This document shows positions 14,893 through 27,400 of a stretch of 64,000 nt of DNA, one piece after another. Location: NCBI GenBank assembly GCA_013400975.1, contig WBMZ01011762.1, positions 122,801 to 186,800 of the forward strand, read 5' to 3'. Within the stretch, counting starts at the first letter, position 1; every line of letters begins with the position of its first letter. Position numbers and translations under genes: made by a program. Below the pieces are notes generated by a model. The model did no database searches. It had not been told where the DNA came from and saw nothing but the letters and a program-made list of their open reading frames with translations. The DNA comes from Atrichornis clamosus. Its lineage: Eukaryota; Chordata; Aves; Passeriformes; Menuridae.

Positions 14893-15031
14893 GATCAGTG
14901 GTTTTGGCGAGTCAGAAACAACAGGGTGATGGATGGATACCCCATGCAGATTACCTACTTCTGGAGGGGACTGCCTCCCAGCATTGATGCAGTTTATGAA
15001 AACAGTGAGGGGAATTTTGTCTTCTTTAAAG
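14893..15031 (+). CDS. MMP16: MMP16 coding exon (exon 7 by human numbering): end of hemopexin blade 1, start of blade 2
   Basis: The exon is 139 bp. It follows a pyrimidine-rich tract ending in AG at 14891-14892 and is followed by a good donor, G|GTAAGA, at 15032. It begins in phase 0 with [10 protein letters not shown] and ends in phase 1, with the first base of the Gly codon after VFFK. It encodes about residues 362-407: the outer strands of the first hemopexin blade and the start of the second ([16 protein letters not shown]). The hemopexin propeller of MT-MMPs serves dimerisation and substrate binding at the cell surface. One residue, Glu in the ENSEG motif, differs from the Asp I recall in human MMP16, a conservative change. 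Start and end are fixed by frame continuity with the next exon. Confidence 0.96.
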
Positions 15032-15410
15032 GTAAGAAAGAAGAAAAGTAAGATTTTGTGTAACACTTTCAACTGTGATGATTTCTTGAAACACATTTTG
15101 CTTATTTTTACTAATGATTTGTAAGTTTTGTTACAAATTGGTAGGTAAATGAAGAGTATATAAGTTAACATTTTCTCATTCAGCAATTACATCTTTAATT
15201 TATAATTACCCTTCACAGTATCAGATCATTTGCTCATATATATTCAGTAAAAATTTGGAATGAGACATAGCAATGAGGTGATCTACTTTTTGAAAAATGT
15301 GTTTTAGCAAGAAACAATGAACACATCTCCATTATAAATTTTTTTGTTTTTCTCTTTACTCTTCTTCCTTTTTACAAATGAACTTCTTATATATTTAAAT
15401 AGTATCCCTG

Positions 15411-15455
<45 letters not shown>

Positions 15456-18400
15456 TGTACTGCACTATATTTGTTTCATCTAAGAACTGTGATGTTAGGA
15501 GTTTCATGTGGGAAAAACGATTATCTTTTTCATAGATGTCTATTTAATGTTTTTAAACATCAAACATCCAGACATCAGCTCTTTCTCAAAATTGAAGTTC
15601 TTGAACACATACCTAATTTAGATTTAATGATAAAATCATCTTATGTGTTTAATAAATACATATTTAGCAACAAAAATGTGCAAATTATGTAAAGTATGTT
15701 TTATTACATAACCATTTGAGAGAAAAAGAAACTGAATAGATAACAAATATGTGAAAAATTATTTAGCTATTTAGTGTTGTGGGTGATTAATTTTTTAACT
15801 CATTACAAAAACATAGATTGTTTCTAAGCTGTTACATAAAAAATTCATTTATTTTTACAAGTTGATTCATTAACAGGGAGTTAGAAATAATATTTCACTC
15901 ACTATAGAAACATTATGATCTTGGGAGTGCTAAATGAAAAATATTTAATAACATGCAGAAACACCTCATAACAGTACAATGAAGATGCAGTTTATGTTTT
16001 GCTAATAGTGCAATTGTATTTTTTGTGTGAACTGTAGGGAAAATTACATTCCATATAGTACATTTTCTATTTACATTACTTCAATATGGCATATGCGTTT
16101 ACTTCTGTTGCCTTAAAACAAACTTCAAGCTTTGGGAACTTGATAAGATTGAAAATCGTGATCAAGGTACCTCCAAATCTCCATCCCTCTGCTTGATTTT
16201 TGGATCCATAGGACCTGTGAGGATACAAATATTATTCTGTAGCTGTTCCTTTGCTCTTCTCTTCCTTTCTACAAAGAGCAAAGGAACTACCCTGTGTGTT
16301 CCAGACTTCTGCCTTGATCATGCTGAGATCCATAACCTGAGCTCCAAACAGAAATGATCAAGCTTACCTGATTTCTTTTCCTTCCCAGTGACCTTGAATA
16401 TGTTTTATCATTATTAACTCTTCACCCAGTGCTGACTGGCTCCTGTTGCATCTTAGAGGAATGGGTTGATTCATTAATCTGTGGGTTATAGATAATAAAC
16501 AACAGAAGGAGGACGGAACTTGTCTATATTCTACCTGGGAAATTAAATCAAGATTAATTAAAGCAAGCAAGAGCAGCAGGATTGTGCTCTTACAAGTCAG
16601 AATTGTGTTTTCCTTTCTCACCATCCCCAGTTTATGCTATGTGATTTAAGACCAGCTAATTTTGTGCCTACTAGCTGATACTGTATGATACTTGGATTTT
16701 CTGCTGGAGGTATTTTTCCACATGATTTCCTTTCAAAGTTTCTTCCATTATTTTTCTAACGACATTTTTATTATCCCTTTGTTAGCCAAGGTCAAAAGTC
16801 TTTTTATTTCCTTGTGCTTTTTTAAAAATTTTTGAATCTCTGCCACTTCTTCATGATCCTTAATTTCTAACTGATGGTGTTTGTCTATCAGCATAATTCA
16901 TGTTTTACCATTACCACAGAATCAAGAGGTTCAACTGAGTCTTTTGCATGAGTGTCCTTGAAAACTCCTGTTAATCAAGGATCTCGACTGCCTTGTGGAA
17001 CATGATTACAGAAATTTATAGAAATAGACTCTAGGTTACCAATCATTGTCTCATTTCTTCAATTCCCTCACAAAACTTCCTGGGAAAAGAGGAGATGTCC
17101 TCCTCCCAAGGGTGCTAGAAATGGACAAGTTGATTGTTGCTAAGATGATGAGCAAGTAGAACGTTTTATCCAGGTAGTGTACTTTACCAGTCTAAAATTC
17201 ATCCAAACAAGTAAGTTTTAGTAGGAACTTTAAATCTGAAGTCTAGCATACAGATGTGTTAACAAAGCACATACCTAAGTCAATATCTGTATCCATTATT
17301 AAGGGAATAAAATAGAAAAGATGGAGTAAGTGCCAGCAGAGAACTTCTAGTGGATTCATGTCACTGTGCAGTCCTCTGACCCACACTATAATGTCACCTG
17401 TTCCTGCCCTCCCTTTAGTGCTGAGCCATAAGCTCCTCATCCACACCAGGAGTGCTCCATGCACTCCAGCTGGTCATTGACACAGAGGGCAAAAGGCCCA
17501 TTTTGTCTCCCCTGCCCATCCTTCCTAAAGAGCCTGTAGCCTTCCATTCTAACATTCCAGTCATAGGAGCCATCCTTCCACGTCTCTGTGATGCCAATAA
17601 GATCACAGCCCTGCAGGTGTGTGCATGCCTCCAAATCCTGTTGCTTATCGCCCATGATACGTGTGTTTGCATAGAGGTGCCCCAAATTAAACTGACTTGC
17701 TGGCTAGAGTTGCTGGAATTCCTTTGTCCTGTTTCGGGTGCTCTCCTGCTGACCTGCGATCTCTCTCCAGGCTCTGGACATCTCTTCCTGGCACTGGCAT
17801 CAAACTGGTAGAAGTGAGATGGATTGAGGTTTCCCCTCCACAGGAACTTTTGTTTAAAGCCCTCTTTACCGTCTTGGCAGGCCTGTGACCGGAGATGCTC
17901 TTCCTGTTCCCTGCCAGATGGATGCCATCAGCCCCCAGTAGACCAGACCATGCTCATAAAGTACACAACAATCTGGTGGATAGCTGCTTATAAAAACCAG
18001 ATGTTTGCATTCTTATTATTCACTGCTGGTGTCCATGCTGAATGATAATAAGAAGATGGCACCAGAAAGACACATTTTTCTTTGCTTTCTTTTTTTTTTT
18101 TTTAATGAGAAAACATGAATAGTAAAATTAATTCTGTGTACCTGTGGGAATTTATATCATGCTAAAAATGAAATTGTCAAGCCATCTGCGCTGTTGAATG
18201 TTATGGTAAATGAAATGTAGCAATAGAAAGGCTGCTGTAAAACTCATACTACCAGTGCCTTCATCATAACATTCAACTGCACTTACCCCATGGCCTGACA
18301 GTTTTTTATTGAAAAATAGATTTACTATAGTGTCAGATCATGGAACAGAGAAATGACAGAAACTTGATGTGGGAAATAGAGACTGTGGAAAAAGGAATAA

Positions 18401-21400
18401 TGAATAGTAATTTTGGGATAGTAATTTTGGGATACTAGTACAAAGACACTTGACACTGGCTTGAAAGACCAAAACTAAAAGGAATGATGACTGGAAAAAA
18501 ACAACATTCAGAATTAGATATTAAAATCTTAGCTGATTTCAATTGCATGTAAGTCTTTAAAATTCTGATAATTGATCTCACCACTCTAACACAGTGATTA
18601 TATGCCACACAATTCCTGCATTACACACATACCATAATTGCAAATAATATGAACAAAAAGTTTCGTAGCTGACAACCCAGGAGCACAGTTATTCAGCGTT
18701 CCAATTCTATAAAGGAACAACTACAGTTACTAAAAACTGCATAATTTTTTGCAATAGTCAGTAGGTAGTTAAATAGTCTGAAGAATATCTTGAATATCAT
18801 TAAGTGAAGCATAACAATACAGATGTCCTTTATTTCCAGTACCTTTTTTAGAATGTCTAAGATAGATGTTGAGAGACTTCAAATAATTGCATGGTTCATC
18901 CTTCTCAGTTGTTTCCCTGCAGTGATGATATTTAACAAAGCGTTATTGCAAAAAGTAAGGCATTTTAGCTTTTTTATCAGTTGCTTCATACTCAGCTTCT
19001 GACCTTACCAATCTGCTTCTTATTATATTAGATCTTACATTAGGGAATAAAAGCAGAGAGATGAAACATTCTGAAGGTTGGCCAGACTTCATGAAACATG
19101 TGGTGCTTTATTCTCTGTGAGAATAACAAACCTACCAACGAGACCTTAAAAAAACCAACTTTGTAAAATAAATACAGTGGTGGTTTCTGCCAAGGGCATA
19201 GGTTATGACTCAGAAGAAGCATTAGTTATCTATAAGAACAAAAATATGAGTATTCTAGTTTGGTCATAGTTCTTTCCATTATGATCACAATTAACGAAGT
19301 CTGTTGACTATGTATTAGTGGAAGTGGAATATGAGTTTCATGAAAGCATACTAACTTTAGCATTAGTTTGTAATACATTTAAAATTACATAAATATGTTA
19401 GAAATAAAATTAACTCTTTCTCATCACAGTTGGGAATCTTTTTCATTGATTTTCAGCTTTAATTTCTCCTAATATAGGGTTCTGACTCTTCTGAAATCCT
19501 CTGATCAATAGTCACCCACTTTCCTCCAGCTGAGGGACAGAAGTTAACAGGAAAAAAAAAAAATCCAAAAAACCAAAACCAGCGACAAACTACCGAAAAT
19601 CTCCTAAAAACCCAACCACATAAAAAAACGTAATGAAAACTGTCAGCCAGATGGAACATTTGGATTTCTTATATACAGTACTTCTCATTAACAATCAACA
19701 CAGTTATAGCAGACTAAACATGTCTTCTAAAGCAAATGTTAAATAAAATTCCCTCTAGTTAGCATCAATACGTCTTGCGCACATATGTTAGAGCTCTCAA
19801 TGCCCTACTGTCTCCTTAAAATATGGTTAAATTTACCTTTTTTCTGTTTACGAAGAAGGAATTTGCTTCTTAGTAAGAAATTATGTGAAGAAGTTGGTTT
19901 CTTAAGTCTGTTCCCACATCTACACTTTCCTTCTACTTCAGTATATCTGAATGTTCAAAAAATAACTGGCTCAGTGGTTCTGTCACTTTCAATGGTTTGT
20001 TCTCAACCATTGTTTATTTTGGTATGACTTGATCTTGTTAGTAGTTAGTTTTACCTCCTTGAGTATGGCTGATAATGATCTATTCATAACAATTGCTTTT
20101 GCTTTTTTTCCTTGTGAGGCACAGAGAAAGGTATTGGCATTACATACATCACAGCATATGCCTCTCAATGCTGTGCAACAGCTGTCATTTTGAGTGATCT
20201 TCTGAAATAGAAATGAGCTGGCTCAGGATCATTCACTGGATGCCATCTGTTGTTCACACCATAAGTACCAACTAGTAAGGTCCAAAACGCATGGCTTCTC
20301 TTCTCATTGCAGTTGACACCGCCATTAACGTCTGAAGTCTTCTGTGTCCAGTCACGTGAATTGGCAAAAGATAAACCACATGGGAGGAGGGACAGAGAGT
20401 GATTGAAGATGCTCACCTCTGTCATTATCAAACCCTATAAGTGAATTTTCTAAGTCATCTTGGTAAAAGTAAATCTCAGGTTAGCACAGACCTTAATCCC
20501 AGTTCAATACAGAACTCAGCTTTCCATGACTGATCTTCATAGATCTCTGTGTCTCTTTCATTTTCAGTACTTCAGATGGCTCTGTACACACTCATTCTTT
20601 GTGTCCTTTTCTGCTTCAACTGGTAGGGGAGAGAAGATGGATCTGTTGAGCAAACTGTAGTGTCTACGCTTGGAAGTGGGTGACAAGCAGCTGTAAAGAA
20701 GCTGATAAAAAATTAACTCTGGAAACCCAGCATGGGAGGGATGGAAACTATACCCCCTCTCCTAATTAAAACTGTGATAAAATGAAAACATGCTTTAAAT
20801 CACTACAGTACAAACAAGGAGATTAAAAAAACCCTTCCTTTAAACAAGCATTTAGTACCACTGAGGGATAGCTAAAATACAAGACCAACTGCAAAACAGC
20901 TCTCCAGATTTTCCTCTTGATTCTGGCATACACCTGATCATAGGTCTTTGGGGTAATATTACATTTCCTTATAAAATATTTATACAACACAGTACCTTAA
21001 CCTCCTAAATCTGTGTAACAGTCTGTCTAGCTTTAAAGGTAAGTACAAAGACTAATGTGAACAGCCATGATTTTATCTCTTACCAAGTCCTCTTTCCAAG
21101 TGTGTTTGAGCAAAATATATTTTCAAACTTGTACCCTTATATTTTAAATATTATCATCATAAATAACAATGGATAGACCAAAGCGAAGTATCCAATAAGG
21201 CCAATTCAATATATATGTTCATGAATCTTGTCTAGACTTTTCTGTGATTTAACTCAGAAGGGTCCACATGGTGTCAAAGAGCATCTTCTCCTCCAGTGTA
21301 ATTATTAATAAAAATAGCAATGCTTTTTGGAAGCAAAGATGAAGGTAGTGCTTTGAAGGGGAAATAAACACATGGTTCTGACACAATGGAGCCTGTAGTC

Positions 21401-24400
21401 TATCTTGAAAAGAGTGTCCCTCTGGTCTAGGTGACATAATGCAAAGAGAAGACAAGGCATCAAAGCAAGCTCTTCAGATAAGTACATAAATGCAAATTAT
21501 GCTCCCTTTTCCCTATTTCTAGAGGGCATCTGAGGATCTTTATTACCTTTTTTCAGCCAAAGCTGTCTGTGTTTGAAAGAGAAGTCTCTGCTGAAGAGAC
21601 ACAGGTGAGAAATGTGTTTTGAAGAATTAGAAGAATGCAAAAATGTAAAAAGGAGAAAATAGTTGCAAGGGTAAGATGGATGGCTCAGTAGGTTGCCAAG
21701 ACCCTAGGAGGACAACAGAATTATTGGGGAAAACATTGGGCTGTAGGCTTAATATGAAATGGTGAAGCAGGAGAGGTAATCATGGAAGTGTTCAGTGAGG
21801 AAGAGCTTGGCTAGGAAGCTAGAGCAAAAACTGAAGCTGGGTAACTGCAGCTGTGAGCTGGTAAGATATCCAGCTGGAACAGAGAGCACAGGAAGCATCC
21901 TCTCCACACACAGGTACAGGGGGGATTTATACTATGAAACAGTGGTGCAACTGCTGCTTCTGTAGGCATGGATACCCCTATACAGACAATATATTTGTCT
22001 GGTAACTGCAGTTACCCCTCTAGCATTGCAGTCCAGGAAGCACTAGGTTTCTATTCATATTTAAGACAGTAACCTGTGTAACCTGGGTAAACTGAGGTTT
22101 GTGTAGACACTGTCCTGACATCAACTAGAGCATACAACTACCTCATATTTTCAGCATGAAATAAGTCAGCTGGGTGGTTTTGAATGATTTGTCACCTACA
22201 AACAGAGTAAGTCTAACTGCCACTGGTAACCTCCCCATTAATTTCAGAGACAAAAGGTTTTCACCTGTGGAACTTCAGATTCTCAATTTGCTGTCTTTAG
22301 GCCACACTAAAGAAAATATGTCAAAAAATAAAATTTAGTGGTTATTTCTGAAATAAGCATACATCCTTCATAAGTAATTTGACTTCCTGGGAAGTACAGA
22401 GTAATAAGAGAATAGTATAGAGGTAGTAAAGTATAGAGGACAGTAATTTCTATTCTTTTAAAATTATTTATATGTTTTCTTACCTTATTTTCTTATAAGA
22501 TTCACTCTTCCCTCCTACACACACTACATGTTGTGTAGTGTTTCTGTAAATGTATTGCATTATCAACAACAGCCTCTTAACATGATTTCATTTTCATTCT
22601 AGTTTTGATCACTAAATAGCTGGTATCAAAATATTCTGTGGACTTATTGAAAGAAAGGCGCTTGTAAATGCAAGGTATCTGCAAGGCATATTTAATTTCG
22701 CATTATCTGCAGTGATGGAACACTTTTCATTTCATTGTATTTGGCAGAACCACTACTATAACCCTTTGGGAGTCTTTCTTATTTCTTAGGAGCGCATTAA
22801 TATTAATATTAATTCTGAGAGTACTGATAACTAACACAGAAATATGTATGTGTGTACATATCTTTTTGCACAGGTAACAAGTTCTGGGTTTTCAAGGACA
22901 CTACTCTCCAGCCAGGTTATCCTCATGATTTGATAACACTTGGAAGTGGAATTCCTTCCCATGGCATTGATTCAGCAATTTGGTGGGAAGATGTTGGAAA
23001 AACTTACTTCTTCAAAGGAGATAGGTTGGTATAGAATTTCTTCAAGGAAGCAATTTGGTGGATATCAGCTCAACACATTAACCTTTTCCTCTGTTTTTCA
23101 AAAGAAGTCCAGGCACTTAAATAGTTCATATTCTGTGGATGAAATGAACTCCTCCTGCATAGACGGCCATACTGTTTCCGCATGTTTTTTAACCTAAATT
23201 ATATTTAGGGGTATATGAAATGAGTATATGTATATCCAGTAGAAAAGTTAGGTTCTAGAAGTCAATAGGCAAGTCACAGTTGTGACAAATTTAAACTTAA
23301 ATATTCAAAGTGGTGTCTTTATGTACACTCTTACCTGCTTCTTTTTATACACATTTCCCAACCCCTGCACATAAGCAGGCAAGGCATGATCCAAAGCTTT
23401 TTAAGGTCAGTGAAAATTACTTCTTTGCTACTATTTAAAAATGAGGTAAAAGAGGGAAATGACAGCTAAACCTGGAAGCCAGAGAAGAATTTGAGCAGTT
23501 TCTTGGAATAACTTCTAAATAAAACTTACAGTTCCCTTCAAAAGGGACACATATTTATGACTAATAATAATAATAAAACAAAACAGAAAAAAATATAAAA
23601 TTTTTTTTTTCCATTCCTGTAACACTTGCACTAGTCACTTAGTGTCTGTGTCTTCATTTCCCTCTCTATAAAAGAAAAGGGGATAGAATATTAGTCTGCT
23701 TTATAGAGATGTCAAGAGAACTCATTAACTTTTGAAACCCTGCGAATGATCTGAATGACGGATTTTACAGGTTTTCAGTATGGTACTGTGTTTGTTGATT
23801 GATGTATCACTGTGCAAATTTGGTGTACTCAGAGACAAATTATTCTTTACTAATAACTGTAATGTTTCTATTAGTATTATTAAGAGTATGACTGCTTTTG
23901 TTACTGTGTGGTACTTAGTGTTCTCAGACTCTAATAATATTCATGGATCACTTAAGAAAGCAATTTAATGCACATCATAGAATATGTTTAGCACCCTACA
24001 GTTGGTAATTTTTTAGCAGTACTGTAATGCACTACAGATTGCTGCAACTAATTTTAATGTTAAAACATTTTTTAAAAATATATAGTTCTCCAACACTGAT
24101 GATGAGGGAAGTAGATAGCTAAGTAAAAATTTTGTGATGTTTGAAAACTAGGTATCATTTCAACCAATCAGTTTTTTTATTGAAGTAGAAAGTTGCCTTA
24201 ATGATTTGCTTCCTACGGTTGAGTAGATTTTTAAAAAAACTTAAATCCATTTTCAGGTAATAATTTTCCACCTCCACATACATATTGTGGAAGTATGTAC
24301 AGTAGGAATCTTTTGTGACTTGTACTTCCTTTAGGCTTTATTCAGCAGTGTCCTTTTATATTTCCATGCATAGGCAGTTACTTATAGTTAGGGCTTTCCT

Positions 24401-27400
24401 AAAACACGATCGGTAATAACAGAAGATGAAAAGAACTAGCAGAGAAAACGTGTCCTGGCAGAAAAGTTGCTACTTAGAGCTAACAAGCACAATGAAACTC
24501 AGCAGGATATAAATGCAGTACAGTATGTAAGAAGAAGATTGAACATGAGCCTTGCAGAGATAATTGAGCTATTATGGGATATTGACCATCAGTGGGAATA
24601 AAACCATATAACACTAGGTTTCCCAATGTGTATTATAGCTTATATCATAGCAATGTGTATTAGTTTATATCATCAAATATTAGCTATAAAAAAAATAAAA
24701 ATGACCAAACAAACAAATAAACAAACAAAAAAACCCAGTAACCAAACCAGTAAGAAGATTTAAAAGTCAAACCAGTAAATGTTGTTGTAATAATCCTGTA
24801 TCTAAAGCTGTTCATGTATGGAACATTATTGTTAATATTTGATGTTATCTGTTTCAACACTAATTACACTTCTTCCAAATAATTGTATGAAACCCAAAAA
24901 GGGGACAAAGTTGACTACAGAAAACATTTTTCCCTCTTTCATACATCTCCTACCAGAACTGAGTAGTGTAGGACTAGATGATAATAGGTTTGCTGCACGT
25001 CTTGACACATGGCCTTGTTTCTGCTCCTGTCTAGTGCAACTGGTTTTATGTACTTTAGAGTTCAAACGAATATCTTTTCTTCATAAAAATTAGTCATCCA
25101 ATGGCTCAGGATATCATTAAGTAAATAGACTTAGATATAGAACATATTTTAGCAAATATATTCCAATTTCCCTTTTTTTAAAGTTACAAAGTGAACTTTC
25201 ATTTATTTTCCCTCTGTTACTTTATCAGTCTTTGAGATACAGTAACAAATTTACATAGCTTGTAGAGCTCGAATAGTCGTTAGAGAGTTTTCTTGTGAAC
25301 ATTTGGCATGACATGTAGAATCAAGACTAGGCTTTTCCTTACCCTGTAGACATGCTCATTATTCCAGCACAGATTGTTGATGTAGTGTCGTGATAAAAAC
25401 CTTCCTTAATAGTTTCTCATCAATGCTGAAAAAACAACAGTTTTGGGATTTCTGAGTGGGCACAGAGTATGTCCTCAAAGACTTTTAATGACAAAGTATA
25501 TGTTTGAAAGTCATTTAGGGCTAGTGAAAAAACAGAGGTTATTAAAAGAAGGAGCTCAAAACAGTGAGAAGATTAGAAGAGGAAAAGGAAAATGAGTGGA
25601 ATTATGAAGGAAGGAAACAGAGTTCTTGAATAGAGGGATAGAGAAAAAGAAAATATATTTGGTATAAAAAATGCAAATTAAGGACCAAGAAGCTTAGAGT
25701 TAAAATATGAGGAAGAACTGGTTTCAACAATATTGATATCAGAGCTTTGTTTACTACTGCTACAACATGTTGTTTCTGCATGTAAACTCTCAAAGATGTT
25801 GCATTTCCAAATAAACATCCTTGTGTTATTGGCTGGTTACTGATGCATATGTGACTAGATTAAGAAATGAGGCTGTAAAAATAACTTAAGCATAAGAAAG
25901 AAAAAATAAATACAAATGTTATTTAATCTATCTTGCCAACTCTTAACCCACTTGAAATCTGCCATCTTTTAATTTCTTTGAAAGTTTAAAGCCAGAGAAA
26001 TGTCCCACAGGGAAAAATACTGAGGAGTTTAGACCACTTTATTTTTTTTTAATAAGATGAAAATGTGAATTGATTAGAGTGCCTAAGTACCTTCCCAGGG
26101 ACAAAATAACATCCATTTAAGGACTTTCTAACATATGAGGAATGATCATAACAAAGATATCTAAAAACTTAAGTCAAATGAATTCAGATGAGAAAAAGGG
26201 TCAAGTTTTTAGCAGTGACCAGATTATCAATGATAGTGATAAAACTATGCTCTAAATTAATGGAGTCAATCAAAATATGAAATGACATACCCAAACATTA
26301 TATCACGAGACACAGAGGATACTAGAGACTCAGTATTCTTAGAACCAACTTATAAGATATACATAGCAACTTAACCAGCAGTATGAGGAAAAAGAAATTG
26401 TCAATGTTATCTGTAAAATAAAATCACAAGAATTTGCATGCTGAAGCTTTTTAAGTTTCAGAAGGGCTGGCTAGCAAAAAGGAACAAAAGCAGATTGAAC
26501 TTTGTATTACACTGCATCTATTTAGTGATAATGAAATGAAAAGCTACTGCAATGAATACATATAAAGAGTTAAATTAAAATTGCTGAAAGTATTTTATCT
26601 GAATCTACTGTGACTTTTATTACTAAAATATTATCTAAAGCATTAATGTATCTTGTTTTTCATATATTGCTTCTCTCTGTGTCACTGTGCAAAAGTCCTA
26701 GGCATGAGAATTGTGGTGATTATAAGTGAGATGCATGCTGATTTAGTTGTTGAAGTGCAAAAATCTTTTATCTTCTATCTGCTTAGATAAAACAGCAAAG
26801 AGATTTATTTGTAATCTGGTAGTATGTTCAAAGAAGTCATGTATTCCCATTTGTAGCTAATGAATATAGCAAGTGTTAGAAGGGGAAAATATAAAGTTAC
26901 TATCTTACAAATGTGCTTTTTTTTTCCTTTAAAAATATTTCAGATACTGGAGGTACAGTGAAGAAATGAGATCCATGGACCCTGGTTATCCCAAACCAAT
27001 CACAATTTGGAAAGGTATCCCAGAATCTCCTCAGGGAGCCTTTGTCCACAAAGAAAATGGTATGCAAGCACATTCTTGTCTTAATGATTTACTTACACCC
27101 TTTATGTGAGATAGAGTAGTAGAGGGACGATTGACTCTTAAGTAGTGAAGGAATTCTTGATTACTGAACAGAATATTTCCTGCTATGGAACTGGTTTTAG
27201 TGAAAATGGCTGTCTGTTTGCTTGCACTACTTAACCCAAGGGTGAAAAAGCTTTCAAGTTTTGTATTATAAACCTTACTTTCCATTCTTTTTTTCTTCTG
27301 TCTTAATTCACTTTATTTTTGTTCTCTGTTGAATTATAGTACCTCTTAAAACAAGCTTCATAAACACAGTATATCTCTATTGAATTGTCAAAGTGTTGGT

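Larger units (their letters stand above)
15032..22873 (+). other. MMP16 intron between exons 7 and 8
   Basis: The intron is 7842 bp with a GTAAGA donor and a TTTTTGCACAG acceptor. It holds a long TA repeat (15411-15452), a minus-strand CR1 endonuclease fragment (17300-17965), a perfect 14-bp tandem duplication (18404-18431) and an A-rich run near 19548-19625. Nothing else is recognisable. Confidence 0.9.

Noticed and set aside
14716..15186. 156-codon minus-strand frame
   Set aside because: It is the antisense shadow of MMP16 exon 7 and its flanks.
15304..15535. Frames on both strands with long Ile-Tyr runs
   Set aside because: They are translations of the TA microsatellite.
20165..20431. 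88-codon minus-strand frame in the exon 7-8 intron
   Set aside because: Somewhat protein-like, but no family recognised and length within chance.
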